DNA from: CAYMST01 sp964393115
GTDB lineage: Bacteria > Bacteroidota > Bacteroidia > Cytophagales > Cyclobacteriaceae
Length of the DNA stretch: 25,941 bases
Assembly: GCA_964393115.1 (NCBI GenBank)
Contig: CAYMST010000033.1
Coordinates: 1 to 25,941 of the forward strand
Direction of reading: 5' to 3'
Positions within the stretch are counted from its first letter, which is position 1. Each line of letters opens with the position of its first letter. Position numbers and translations under genes: made by a program. Below, piece after piece: positions 1-8,469 of this stretch. A model generated the notes under the pieces. The model had not been told where the DNA came from. It worked only from the letters and a program-made list of their open reading frames with translations, and did no database searches.

Positions 1-408
1 CCTCACAAGATTCAGTATCCGTCAACTCAGATACAGGGGAACGAACGCCTGGAGGAAGGGATATTCAAAACTTCAGAAGAAGACGTAATTGCTTCTTTAA
101 AGTCTGAAGCGAATCTGGACAACAAGGATTTGACGAGTAAGGAAGAGGTAGAAATATTGGCTGATAACAGTGCCAAATATGATTTTCATTATCGCTTCTT
201 TGATAATAAACTGTATCTCTATGGAGCTTTCGATGGTGGCTTATATGAGGTTTTGGAAATTACCGGTAAGAAGAAAAAGAGAGTTTATCTCTATTATGAA
301 AGCGCCTATTATCGTTTGAAAGAAAACGTAGAAAAGCCAACTACACTACAGCGAGAAACTAATTTGAAAGTAGTAGACGAACTGAATATTCTGAGAGATC
401 AGAAATAG
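1..408 (+). CDS. 3' end of an unrecognised gene (5' end outside window)
   Basis: The reading frame is open from the first base of the window to a TAG at 406-408, so this is the last 135 codons of a longer gene; the TTG at 130 is internal to the open frame and is probably not the start. The fragment is charged. It begins with a Glu/Asp/Lys-rich stretch and ends in a segment rich in aromatic residues (motifs YHYRFFDNKLYLYG-like and VYLYYESAYYRL) that is probably beta-stranded, followed by a polar helix. I see no membrane segment or catalytic motif. It lies 145 bases upstream of ftsX on the same strand, and the gap between them shows no terminator. I do not recognise the family and assign no function. 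Confidence 0.6.
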   Translation, partial: PHKIQYPSTQIQGNERLEEGIFKTSEEDVIASLKSEANLDNKDLTSKEEVEILADNSAKYDFHYRFFDNKLYLYGAFDGGLYEVLEITGKKKKRVYLYYESAYYRLKENVEKPTTLQRETNLKVVDELNILRDQK

Positions 409-538
409 CCACATGATGTATTGAGGTTAATTGATAATGAGACCATATCAGGGTGTTTGTGGATTCTGATGATGTTGGAGTGCCGCACAAAAAATCAGTA
501 ATTACTACTGAAAATCATTTTTACTTGCTAATTATTTA

Positions 539-546
539 TAGTTTTG
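539..546 (+). promoter_or_regulatory. Possible Bacteroidota -7 promoter box for the ftsX operon
   Basis: TAGTTTTG matches the Bacteroidota sigma-factor -7 consensus TAnnTTTG exactly. A T-run at 518-522 sits about 16-17 bases upstream, where a -33 TTTG/TTG element would be expected, but it is a poor match. Seven bases separate the box from the ftsX ATG, so a transcript from here would be nearly leaderless. A single exact box in AT-rich DNA can occur by chance. Confidence 0.3.
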
Positions 547-553
547 GTTCCAG

Positions 554-1447
554 ATGAGTGGGCCGAAAAAAAAATATCGTAAAAAACGATTAGGAAGTTA
601 CCCAATTACTAGTGTAACACTAAGTATTTCTTTATCACTTTTTGTTATTGGTTTACTGGCCATCCTAGCTTTTCAAGGAAATCGGCTAACAAACAGCATC
701 AGTGAAAATATCGAACTGCAAATCTTTCTTAACAAGTCAGTGTCAGAAAATGAACGAGTACGTTTAATTAAGACATTGGAAACCAAGTCGTTTGTTAATA
801 CAAAATCTGAAACTCCAATTGAACTTCTTACGAAGGAGGAGGCTGCTGAAGAGTTTACAAATCGAACAGGAGAAGATTTTTTGAAATTTCTTGGAGACAA
901 TCCATTGAGAGATGTCTTAGTGCTTAAAATTAATCAAGAATATCAAACTGCTGACAAACTTAAAATCGTCAAAAAAGAGATTGAAAGACTGACTGGGGTA
1001 TTCGAAGTTACTTACCCAGAAAACCTAATTTCGGCTATACGGAAGAATATGATCAAGATAGGGGCTGTGCTCTTAGGTATTGCGGTGGTCTTTCTTGTTG
1101 TAGTAATCGTCCTGATCAATAATACGATAAAGTTAGCTTTGTTTTCACAAAGATTTCTTATTCGAAGCATGCAACTCGTTGGGGCAAAAACATCTTTTAT
1201 TCAATCTCCATTTATACTACGTGCTTCAGCATATGGGTTTGTAGGAGGCTTACTAGCTTCAGGCGCGCTTTACGGGTTGTTGAAATTCGCAAATACGAAA
1301 ATCACTGAACTTGAAAGACTAATCGAATGGAATGAATTATTAGTAATATTAGGTTTCCTTTTGTTACTAGGAGTTTTTATCAGCATTTTTAGCACTTTTG
1401 GAGCCGTAAGGAAATACCTCAAAATGTCACTTGACGAATTATATTAG
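554..1447 (+). CDS. ftsX: Cell division protein FtsX (ABC transporter-like permease)
   Basis: FtsX is the membrane partner of the ATPase FtsE; the complex couples the divisome to activation of periplasmic peptidoglycan hydrolases. This 297-residue protein has the expected layout: a basic cytoplasmic start (KKKYRKKRLGSYP), a first membrane helix at about residues 20-42, an extracytoplasmic domain at about 43-165 (the SELEL-type region of the family), and three further helices at about 168-192, 222-245 and 260-285, ending in a short cytoplasmic tail. The segment LIRSMQLVGAKTSFIQSPFILRA is the typical FtsX loop before helix 3 (shown here as its key residues M-x-L-V-G-A). The ATG at 554 gives the usual start. 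The next gene begins 11 bases downstream. ftsE is not in the window, as is common in this phylum, where the two genes are often unlinked. Confidence 0.93.
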   Translation: MSGPKKKYRKKRLGSYPITSVTLSISLSLFVIGLLAILAFQGNRLTNSISENIELQIFLNKSVSENERVRLIKTLETKSFVNTKSETPIELLTKEEAAEEFTNRTGEDFLKFLGDNPLRDVLVLKINQEYQTADKLKIVKKEIERLTGVFEVTYPENLISAIRKNMIKIGAVLLGIAVVFLVVVIVLINNTIKLALFSQRFLIRSMQLVGAKTSFIQSPFILRASAYGFVGGLLASGALYGLLKFANTKITELERLIEWNELLVILGFLLLLGVFISIFSTFGAVRKYLKMSLDELY

Positions 1448-1458
1448 AACACCAAAAT

Positions 1459-1686
1459 ATGTCAGAAAAAAATAACGAACTCGCGTTTGGTAAGAAGAAT
1501 TATCAATTGATGATTATAGGAATCGCAACTATAGTGGTGGGGTTTATTATCATGTCCATGGATCAAGAGCCTTATGGCTTTGGATTTTTGGGGATAACGC
1601 TAGGTCCAATAGTGGTGGTGGCTGGATTTATTGTACAGTTTTTTGCTATTCTAAAAAACCCTAATAAACCTAAAGAGAAAGAATGA
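1459..1686 (+). CDS. DUF3098 small membrane protein
   Basis: This 75-residue protein has two predicted membrane helices (about residues 17-33 and 41-65) separated by a short loop with a GFGFLG motif, and a charged Lys/Pro-rich C-terminus. It matches what I know of the DUF3098 family, which in Bacteroidota typically sits between ftsX and uppP, exactly as here. Its function is unknown; position suggests a role in the cell envelope. Its stop codon overlaps the ATG of uppP (ATGA), which suggests translational coupling. Confidence 0.85.
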   Translation: MSEKNNELAFGKKNYQLMIIGIATIVVGFIIMSMDQEPYGFGFLGITLGPIVVVAGFIVQFFAILKNPNKPKEKE

Positions 1687-2474
1687 CGGCACTTGAGGCG
1701 CTGATTCTAGGGGTAATTCAAGGGCTGACAGAGTTCTTACCTGTAAGTAGTAGCGGACATTTGGAATTGGGATCTGTCATATTAGGTACCCAATCAGAAG
1801 ATAATTTACTATTTACTGTAGTTGTACATGGGGCAACAGCATTAAGTACAGTCGTTGTATTCAGAAAAGAGATAATGGATATTTTTCAGGGATTGTTTAC
1901 AATGACTTGGAATGAACCGAAATCTTATGTTTTAAAGATTATCATTTCCATGATTCCGGTAGGTATCGTTGGGGTTTTCTTTGAAGAAAAAATAGAGTCT
2001 CTTTTTGGTGGCAATATTCTATTGGTCGGTTGTATGCTGATCATTACTAGTGTATTGCTCGCTTTTACTTACTTCAAGAAAGGAGAAGGTGGTGAGATCA
2101 CTCATGCAAAATCTTTTGTTGTAGGATTGGCTCAGGCGTTTGCTGTATTACCAGGAGTGTCGCGATCGGGAAGTACTATTTCCACGGCTTTGATCTTAAA
2201 TGTGGATAAGTCAAAAGCGACGCAGTTTTCCTTTTTAATGGTATTACCTCCAATACTTGGAGCTACCCTGCTGAAAGTGAAAGATTACGCTGAGGCTCCT
2301 GCACAACATGATGGTATTTCAAATTTAGCCTTGTTGTTTGGGTTCGCAGCTGCTTTTATAGCCGGTGTTTTGGCATGTAGCTGGATGGTTAAAATAGTTA
2401 GAAAAGGAAAACTCATTTACTTTGCCGCATATTGTTTGATTGTCGGTATCGTGGCAGTTTCTGTAGGTATATAA
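1683..2474 (+). CDS. uppP: Undecaprenyl-diphosphatase UppP/BacA
   Basis: UppP dephosphorylates undecaprenyl diphosphate to undecaprenyl phosphate, the lipid carrier for peptidoglycan and other wall polymers, on the outer face of the inner membrane; it also confers bacitracin resistance. The 263-residue polytopic protein carries both family signatures: GVIQGLTEFLPVSSSGH at residues 10-26, with the conserved Glu17, Ser22-24 and His26, and PGVSRSGSTIS from residue 157, with Arg161. Length is normal for the family. The start ATG at 1683 overlaps the stop of the DUF3098 gene by 4 bases. Together with ftsX upstream it forms a cell-envelope module. Confidence 0.95.
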   Translation: MTALEALILGVIQGLTEFLPVSSSGHLELGSVILGTQSEDNLLFTVVVHGATALSTVVVFRKEIMDIFQGLFTMTWNEPKSYVLKIIISMIPVGIVGVFFEEKIESLFGGNILLVGCMLIITSVLLAFTYFKKGEGGEITHAKSFVVGLAQAFAVLPGVSRSGSTISTALILNVDKSKATQFSFLMVLPPILGATLLKVKDYAEAPAQHDGISNLALLFGFAAAFIAGVLACSWMVKIVRKGKLIYFAAYCLIVGIVAVSVGI

Positions 2475-2488
2475 GGTTAAATATCCAT

Positions 2489-3196
2489 TTGGAGGAGCTT
2501 CAGGAAAAATTTAAAGCTGGTCAAATCTTACTCATTGACAAGCCGTATACTTGGTCATCATTTGATGTAGTTAGGAAAATTCGAAATACCATTCGAATTA
2601 AAAAAGTGGGACATGCAGGTACATTGGATCCACTAGCAACAGGCTTGTTGATCGTTTGTACAGGTAAATTCACCAAAAGGATTGAAGAAATTCAGGGTCA
2701 GGTAAAGGAATATACTGGTATTATAGAGCTTGGGAAAACCACTCCATCTTATGATTTGGAGACGGATTTCGATTCTACTACGAGCATAGAACATGTATCG
2801 AAAGAAAATGTCTTGGCATCAAGAGATGCGTTCATAGGAGAGATCGAACAGTTTCCACCAGTTTTTTCAGCTATTAAGAAAGACGGAGTAAGGGCATACG
2901 AACATGCTCGAAAGGGTCGGGAAGTAAAACTCGAATCAAGATCAGTGGTGATCCACGGATTTGAATTGGTTAAAATTGATTTGCCAGAGGTGCATTTTAA
3001 AATTACCTGTTCTAAAGGCACTTATATCCGGTCGATAGCACATGATTTTGGACAGCAATTAGGGGTTGGTGGATATTTAAAATCGTTGAGAAGAACGAGA
3101 ATCGGAGATTATTTAGTAAGTGATGCCAAAGATGTATTGGCGTTTTGCGATGAAATAAAACCTAATCCTGTTCATGGAGATAATACAGGATCTTGA
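2489..3196 (+). CDS. truB: tRNA pseudouridine(55) synthase TruB
   Basis: TruB isomerises U55 in the T-loop of tRNAs to pseudouridine. The catalytic motif HAGTLDPLATG is present, with the nucleophilic Asp47 when numbered from the start chosen here. The KGTYIRSIAHDFG motif near the C-terminal end of the catalytic domain is also present. No ATG precedes the conserved domain in frame. The TTG at 2489 (reading L/M-EELQEKFKAGQILLIDKP) gives 235 residues and an N-terminus like other Bacteroidota TruB proteins. An upstream TTG at 2432 would overlap uppP by 43 bases and add an unlikely Cys/Arg-rich leader, so I rejected it. The protein lacks a PUA domain, as is usual for short TruB forms. Its 3' end overlaps ribF by 23 bases. 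Confidence 0.92.
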   Translation: MEELQEKFKAGQILLIDKPYTWSSFDVVRKIRNTIRIKKVGHAGTLDPLATGLLIVCTGKFTKRIEEIQGQVKEYTGIIELGKTTPSYDLETDFDSTTSIEHVSKENVLASRDAFIGEIEQFPPVFSAIKKDGVRAYEHARKGREVKLESRSVVIHGFELVKIDLPEVHFKITCSKGTYIRSIAHDFGQQLGVGGYLKSLRRTRIGDYLVSDAKDVLAFCDEIKPNPVHGDNTGS

Positions 3197-4097
3197 GAAG
3201 TATATTCCTGCTAAACGTGCCGTCGTTACGAGTGGAACGTTTGATGGTGTTCATCATGGTCACCGTATCATTCTAAACCGATTAAAAGAAATTGCCACCC
3301 AGATAAACGGTGAAACAGTCGTACTGACATATTGGCCGCATCCTAGGTTCGTACTACAAAAAGACTTTAGGTTAAAACTTCTTTCTACGTTTGAAGAGAA
3401 ATGTCATCTGTTGGAAAAGGAGGGTGTGGATAAGCTGGTGAGAATTACTTTTAACAAGGAGTTCTCGCAACAGAGTTCAGAGACATTTATTCGAGAGATA
3501 TTGGTCAATAAAATACGGGTTGAAAAGTTAGTAATTGGCTATGATCACAGATTTGGAAGAAATAGAGAAGGAAGCTTCGAGTATATGTCTGAGAATGCAC
3601 ATCATTATGGCTTCGAGGTAGAAGAAATCCCCAAGCAAACGATAGATGACGTTTCTATAAGCAGTACCAAGATACGTAATGCACTATCAGCAGGTGATGT
3701 AAAGCTTGCTAATCAATATTTGGGTCGGAAATATACCTTAAAAGGTAGTGTAGTACGTGGAAATAGGCTTGGGCGTGAAATAGGATTTCCCACTGCCAAC
3801 ATAAGTATACCTGAAGTATATAAGTTGATCCCAAGAGATGGAGTTTACGCCGTTACCGCATTGGTATCTGAAAACCAATATGACGGTATGTTAAATATAG
3901 GGTTTAAACCGACGGTTGGGGGAAAGCGTCGCACGGTTGAGGTTCACCTTTTTGAGTTTAATCAAGAAATTTACGGAGAAGAAATTACCCTGTTTTTTCA
4001 TAACAGACTTAGAGACGAAATGGTGTTTGGTAGTATTGAAGATCTGCGCAAACAACTCGATGAAGACGCTGCTCTAACAAGAAAACTCTTGATTTGA
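3174..4097 (+). CDS. ribF: Bifunctional riboflavin kinase / FAD synthetase
   Basis: RibF phosphorylates riboflavin to FMN and adenylylates FMN to FAD. The N-terminal nucleotidyltransferase domain shows GTFDGVHHGH at residues 21-30 (the HxGH nucleotide-binding motif) followed by YDHRFGRNREG and ISSTKIR. The C-terminal flavokinase domain starts near residue 187 with GNRLGREIGFPTANI and continues with a conserved DGVYAV and an NIGFKPTVGG segment. The 307-residue length is standard. The ATG at 3174 lies inside the end of truB, and truB-ribF adjacency is widespread in bacteria. This is the last gene of the ftsX-ribF operon. I see no GC-rich terminator after it, only a weak A/T hairpin at 4102-4118. 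Confidence 0.95.
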   Translation: MEIIQDLEKYIPAKRAVVTSGTFDGVHHGHRIILNRLKEIATQINGETVVLTYWPHPRFVLQKDFRLKLLSTFEEKCHLLEKEGVDKLVRITFNKEFSQQSSETFIREILVNKIRVEKLVIGYDHRFGRNREGSFEYMSENAHHYGFEVEEIPKQTIDDVSISSTKIRNALSAGDVKLANQYLGRKYTLKGSVVRGNRLGREIGFPTANISIPEVYKLIPRDGVYAVTALVSENQYDGMLNIGFKPTVGGKRRTVEVHLFEFNQEIYGEEITLFFHNRLRDEMVFGSIEDLRKQLDEDAALTRKLLI

Positions 4098-4105
4098 CCC
4101 CTTAA

Positions 4106-4139
4106 TTTGGATAATTAAACCGATTATGACTTACATTTA
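4106..4139 (+). promoter_or_regulatory. Possible promoter for the M48 protease - gldC unit
   Basis: TTTG at 4106-4109 and TACATTTA at 4132-4139 resemble the Bacteroidota -33 (TTTG/TTG) and -7 (TAnnTTTG) elements, with one mismatch in the latter and a spacing of 22 bases. The predicted transcript would begin about 35 bases before the chosen ATG at 4183. The TTTG overlaps a small A/T inverted repeat (TTAATT, loop TGGAT, AATTAA, 4102-4118). Confidence 0.28.
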
Positions 4140-4182
4140 AGTATTGGTTATTTTACTTCGCACATCAAATTCCAGTGAAATT

Positions 4183-5028
4183 ATGAAAAAAGCACTTCTA
4201 CTTTTCGCAGCAATATTTGTTTTAGCATCATGTTCGAATGATAACGATGATCCATGTGCCGAAATAAAACCAGTTGGTGGTTTCTTAATTGATTTGGCTT
4301 TTCCGGTAAGCAGGGATATCGAATTAGGTTTACAGGTAAGTAATCAAATAAGTTCATCAGGTGATTTTAATGTCCTACCACGAACCGGTAATGAGCAAGC
4401 CTACGCATATTTAGAGTCAATACAGCAAGAAATATTAAACTCAGGTAAATTAACCTACAAAGACGATTTTGCTTGGGAGCTTAATATCATTGACGAGGAT
4501 GTTTTAAACGCTTTTGCAACTCCCGGGGGATACATTTATGTCTATACAGGCTTGATTAAGTTTTTGGATAATGTAGATGATTTAGCTGGGGTTATGGGAC
4601 ATGAGTTAGCACATGCGGACAGGAGACACTCTACAAATCAACTTATCAAAAAATATCAAGTAAGTATACTCTCAAGTATTTTGGGTGGAAGTGGAGAAAA
4701 TGGAAGTTTAGCACAGATAGTGACAGATATAGCAGGTCAAGGAGTAGCGCTCAAATTCAGTAGAGACGACGAGAATGATGCAGATGCTAATTCCGTAGAG
4801 TATTTGGGGAATACAGACTTCGCTTGCAATGGTGCGGCACGTTTTTTCGAAAAGCTAAACGAAGGTGGACAAGGTGGGGGAACCCCAGAATTTCTAAGCA
4901 CACACCCATCTCCAGATAATAGAGTGTCAGATATTAACGCTAGAGCAGTTTGTAACAGTTGTAATACTGCGAATACTACAAAGACTATTGAAGGGTTGAC
5001 TTACAATCAATTTAAAGCACTTTTTTAG
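4183..5028 (+). CDS. M48 family metalloprotease lipoprotein
   Basis: This is a predicted lipoprotein zinc endopeptidase of the M48 family, which in other Gram-negative bacteria handles outer-membrane protein quality control (the BepA/LoiP type); that role here is inference. The start ATG at 4183 gives a signal peptide MKKALLLFAAIFVLAS ending in a lipobox cysteine at residue 17. The zinc motif HELAH is at residues 140-144 and a likely third ligand is Glu197 within ENDAD, equivalent to the ExEAD motif of the family. A THPSPDNRV segment near residue 245 also matches M48 proteins. The mature protein is about 264 residues with no TPR tail, so it is a short form. An in-frame start at 4144 would bury the signal peptide and was rejected. 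gldC begins 32 bases downstream. Confidence 0.88.
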   Translation: MKKALLLFAAIFVLASCSNDNDDPCAEIKPVGGFLIDLAFPVSRDIELGLQVSNQISSSGDFNVLPRTGNEQAYAYLESIQQEILNSGKLTYKDDFAWELNIIDEDVLNAFATPGGYIYVYTGLIKFLDNVDDLAGVMGHELAHADRRHSTNQLIKKYQVSILSSILGGSGENGSLAQIVTDIAGQGVALKFSRDDENDADANSVEYLGNTDFACNGAARFFEKLNEGGQGGGTPEFLSTHPSPDNRVSDINARAVCNSCNTANTTKTIEGLTYNQFKALF

Positions 5029-5060
5029 TACCTGGTTAAAGTTGTGCTTATCATTGCGGC

Positions 5061-5396
5061 ATGAAGGAGTCAGACATTAATTTCAAGGTGTTCTTAGATG
5101 ATGGGAACATTCCTGAAAAGATAGAGTGGAACGCAACAGATACTAATTTTGATAAACCCAAAGATACCAGAGCTATATCTATTGCTACCTGGGATCATGC
5201 TACGCAAAACTCTTTGCGTATGGACTTATGGACGAAGCAGATGACAGTTGAAGAAATAAAAAGGTTTTATATCGACTGTGTTGGAGGCTTGGGACAAAGC
5301 TTGATGAATGCCACGGGAGACGAGTTTATGGCGAGTGAGATGACAAACTTGTGCGAAAAACTGGTGGAATATCTGAAAAAATCAGAAGGGAAATAA
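5061..5396 (+). CDS. gldC: Gliding motility protein GldC
   Basis: GldC is a small accessory protein of Bacteroidota gliding motility, first described in Flavobacterium johnsoniae, where it supports efficient gliding. The 111-residue sequence shows the family's recognisable segments: PEKIEWNATD near the N-terminus, a WDHATQNSLRMDLWTKQMTV-type core (key residues W-D-H and R-M-D-L-W-T-K) and ATGDEFMA near residue 87. It has no signal peptide or membrane helix, so it is probably cytoplasmic or inner-membrane associated. It sits 32 bases after the M48 lipoprotein gene and is followed 25 bases later by a strong terminator, so the two genes probably share a transcript. gldB, often nearby in other genomes, is not in the window. 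Confidence 0.92.
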   Translation: MKESDINFKVFLDDGNIPEKIEWNATDTNFDKPKDTRAISIATWDHATQNSLRMDLWTKQMTVEEIKRFYIDCVGGLGQSLMNATGDEFMASEMTNLCEKLVEYLKKSEGK

Positions 5397-5420
5397 AATA
5401 GCTTTTAATAATTTAAATTG

Positions 5421-5453
5421 ACCACTTACCATTGTAGGTAAGTGGTTTTTTTT
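5421..5453 (+). terminator. Rho-independent terminator after gldC
   Basis: A perfect 9-bp stem, CCACTTACC (5422-5430) with GGTAAGTGG (5437-5445) and a 6-base loop, is followed by eight T residues (5446-5453). It lies 25 bases after the gldC stop and closes the M48-gldC unit. Confidence 0.9.
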
Positions 5454-5566
5454 GTCCTTTTAACGAAAAAGTGTGTGATTTAGCAGGTAATTTTTCGATT
5501 ATTTGAAAAATAACGGTAATTTATCCACGCGGCTTTATTGTCAGTTGATCAAGAAAACTTAAACAA

Positions 5567-8461
5567 ATGCATGAGATTTTACATTTACGCTTTTTAGCGT
5601 TAGCGGTGATATGCCAGTTATCCGCATTTTCGCTGTTTGCGCAATCTACGACCGTATCTGGTATCGTTTCAGACGAGTCGGGACCGCTTATCGGAGCTAA
5701 TATTTTAGTCGTTGGGAAAGTTATTGGTACCGTAACCAACGTCAATGGAGAATTCAAACTTGGAATATCTTCTCCTCCTCCTCTAAAGATAAGAGTTTCA
5801 ATGGTTGGGTATCAACCACAAGACATCGAGATCACTGATGCAAATACCAGTAACTTAGAGGTTACCTTGTCAGAGGGTAAGGTTTTGGGACAAGAAGTAA
5901 TCGTGTCAGCATCCAGAGTAGCAGAAAGCGTGTTGGAATCTCCAGTTAGTATCGAGCGGATAGACATACTCGATATTCAGACTAGTCCTTCTAGTGACTT
6001 CTACAGTTCATTAAAAAATCTAAACGGAATAGACATTGTGAGTCAAAGCTTAACCTTTCAATCGGTTAATGCGCGTGGTTTTGGTGCAAACGGTAACATA
6101 CGGTTTGTTCAGCTGATCGACGGTATCGATAACCAGGCTCCAGGACTTAATTTTCCAATCGGTAACGCAGTAGGAATATCAGAACTCGACTTGGAAAGCG
6201 TGGAGGTAATGCCTGGAGCGGCTTCCGCACTTTATGGACCAAACGCTATTCAAGGAATCTTGTTAATGAACAGTAAAAGTCCATTTGACTATCAGGGACT
6301 GGATATTTCACTAAAAAGCGGTGTAAATCATGTAGACGGTGAAGATGACGATATATCTGCATATCATGATTACGGGCTTCGATTCGCACATGCTTTTGAC
6401 AATAAGTTTGCTTTCAAAGTGACCGCCTCATATTTACGGGCTAACGACTTCAGAGCAGTAGATACGCGAGATCAGAGTGATTTAGTCGAAAGATCAGGAA
6501 CGACCACAAGAGAGCAAAATCGTTCTTATGATGGGGTGAACGTCTACGGAGACTTTCCTATTACTATCGGTGAGATTGCTGATATAAGCATTGACGACGG
6601 AAACCCTCTTATAAATCCAAATGCTACGTCTGCGGATATCGCATTAGCCAATCAGTTAATCGGAATTCGTAGTTTGCTGCCAGATGGAGAGAATGGACGG
6701 TTTACGCCTACAGGGTTCAATGAATCAGATTTTGTTGATAATACCACCGAGAGTCTGAAACTATCGGGAGCTATGCATTATCGTCTCACGGATGAGATTG
6801 AAGCCATCACACAATTTAATTACGGTCGAGGTAGCTCCGTTTACACGGCAAATGATCGCTTTGTATTGGATAACTTTTCTGTCTGGACGGGTAAGTTAGA
6901 ATTAAGAGGGGATAACTTCTTCGTGCGCGCCTATACTACTCAGGAAAATTCTGGTGATTCTTACGCTGCCAATACATTAGCTTCGCTTATTAATCAAAAT
7001 AATTATTTACCCACATACTTCGGTGCATATGTGAACACTTTGCTTAGTGGTGTGTTGCCATCCAATTCTTATGATGCTTTACATCAAATAGCTAGGGGTT
7101 CGGCCGATGCCCAACAGGCGAAACCGGGGTCTGAAGCCTTCCAACTTGGAATTGACACGCTTAGAGCGAAGCCCATCTCGGAGGGCGGAGCAAAGTTTTT
7201 GGAGAAGTCTGCACTATGGCATTATGAAGGGAATTATAATTTCAAAAATCAAATTGATTTTGCCGATATAGTAGTTGGCGCTAATTACAGAATCTTCGAT
7301 TTGAACTCTGAAGGAACATTGTTTGCTTTGGATGATGAAGGAGAAGAACCGTCAATGAGTGAGTGGGGAGCTTATGTTCAAATAAAAAAGAAGTTTTTTG
7401 ATGAGCTTTCTCTGCAAGGTTCTGTGCGCTATGACGACAATCAATTCTTTAAAGGGCAATTCTCCCCGAGGATAAGTTCAGTTTGGGAGTTTTCTAAAAA
7501 CCAAAACTTTAGAGCTTCATTTCAAAGAGGTTTCAGAATACCCACTACGCAAGATATGTTCATAGACTTGGATGTGGTAACACGAAGGCTATTGGGGAGA
7601 AATAGTGTCATTAGGAATCGATATAACCTGGATAGAAACATTGTGTACACCACTGAGTCAGTGGCCGCAGCTCAAGAAGCAAATGATGCCAGTCTACTCG
7701 AAAGAGCCGATGATATATACCGGGAATATACTACTGAGAAAGTGGGGACTTGGGAAGTAGGATATAAAGGTTCATTGCTAGATGGTAAGCTTTTTGTAGA
7801 TGCCTTTTTTTACCAAAGTACTTATCAGGATTTAGGTGCAGAAGTGGAAATTGTGCAAGCTATCAAAATAGGATCTGATGGAAGTGGTTTGGAGTCTTTA
7901 CCAGACGCGGATGCTTTTAACTTTGAAAACCATGGAGATGACGAAAGACAGGTTTTTGTAGAAGATGGTCTTCCAGGTGAAGTGAGCTTACAACGGTACG
8001 GTTATGATGTCAATATCGAAGATGACGTGGTCACCAGAGGTTTTGGTATCGCTGCTGAGTATTCATTGGAAAAAGGGTATAACCTTGGCTTTAACGTCTC
8101 CAATAATCAAATGGTCTCGTTAGATAATTTAGTAGCGAGAAGATACAACGTTTCCTTCAATACCCCAGAATGGAGGTATAATGTTAAGTTCTCCAATCGA
8201 GAAGTCACCGACCGACTGGGTTTTAGTTTATCTTATCGCTGGCAAGAGGCGTATCTATGGCAATCTGCTTTTGGCTCAGGAGTGACACCTGCCTTTGGGA
8301 CAGTTGATGCACAGGTCACCCTAGATTTGCCGAGTATAAAAGGGAAGTTAAAAGTAGGAGGATCGAATATATTGAATGAACGATATACTTCTTCTTTCGG
8401 AAACCCGCGAATGGGGGCTATCTATTACGTACAGTTGAATTTTAATAATCTCTTAAACTGA
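5567..8461 (+). CDS. TonB-dependent outer membrane receptor with carboxypeptidase-regulatory-like domain
   Basis: This 964-residue outer membrane receptor would import a ligand using TonB energy. A signal peptide runs to about residue 26 (cleavage after SLFAQ). A carboxypeptidase-regulatory-like beta domain follows at about residues 28-105, typical of Bacteroidota receptors. A TonB-box-like EVIVSA lies near residue 110. The plug domain spans about 120-240, with the segments VNARGFGANG, QLIDGIDNQAPGLNFPIGN and GAASALYGPNAIQGILLMNS. The rest is beta-barrel, ending in the aromatic-rich VQLNFNNLLN. The plug wording is typical of a receptor subgroup that I associate with neighbouring lipoprotein hydrolases rather than with SusD partners, and no SusD follows. 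The downstream SGNH lipoprotein begins 8 bases after the stop, so the pair is certainly one transcription unit. The substrate is unknown. Confidence 0.93.
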   Translation: MHEILHLRFLALAVICQLSAFSLFAQSTTVSGIVSDESGPLIGANILVVGKVIGTVTNVNGEFKLGISSPPPLKIRVSMVGYQPQDIEITDANTSNLEVTLSEGKVLGQEVIVSASRVAESVLESPVSIERIDILDIQTSPSSDFYSSLKNLNGIDIVSQSLTFQSVNARGFGANGNIRFVQLIDGIDNQAPGLNFPIGNAVGISELDLESVEVMPGAASALYGPNAIQGILLMNSKSPFDYQGLDISLKSGVNHVDGEDDDISAYHDYGLRFAHAFDNKFAFKVTASYLRANDFRAVDTRDQSDLVERSGTTTREQNRSYDGVNVYGDFPITIGEIADISIDDGNPLINPNATSADIALANQLIGIRSLLPDGENGRFTPTGFNESDFVDNTTESLKLSGAMHYRLTDEIEAITQFNYGRGSSVYTANDRFVLDNFSVWTGKLELRGDNFFVRAYTTQENSGDSYAANTLASLINQNNYLPTYFGAYVNTLLSGVLPSNSYDALHQIARGSADAQQAKPGSEAFQLGIDTLRAKPISEGGAKFLEKSALWHYEGNYNFKNQIDFADIVVGANYRIFDLNSEGTLFALDDEGEEPSMSEWGAYVQIKKKFFDELSLQGSVRYDDNQFFKGQFSPRISSVWEFSKNQNFRASFQRGFRIPTTQDMFIDLDVVTRRLLGRNSVIRNRYNLDRNIVYTTESVAAAQEANDASLLERADDIYREYTTEKVGTWEVGYKGSLLDGKLFVDAFFYQSTYQDLGAEVEIVQAIKIGSDGSGLESLPDADAFNFENHGDDERQVFVEDGLPGEVSLQRYGYDVNIEDDVVTRGFGIAAEYSLEKGYNLGFNVSNNQMVSLDNLVARRYNVSFNTPEWRYNVKFSNREVTDRLGFSLSYRWQEAYLWQSAFGSGVTPAFGTVDAQVTLDLPSIKGKLKVGGSNILNERYTSSFGNPRMGAIYYVQLNFNNLLN

Positions 8462-8469
8462 TTTTTGAA

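Noticed and set aside
2432..2488. Upstream TTG start for truB adding 19 residues
   Set aside because: It overlaps uppP by 43 bases and encodes a Cys/Arg-rich leader unlike any TruB; the TTG at 2489 aligns with homologous N-termini.
4102..4118. TTAATT/AATTAA hairpin after ribF as a terminator
   Set aside because: The stem is all A/T and no T-run follows, so it would be too weak.
4144..4182. Upstream start for the M48 lipoprotein
   Set aside because: It would put 13 polar residues before a clear lipoprotein signal peptide that begins at the ATG at 4183.
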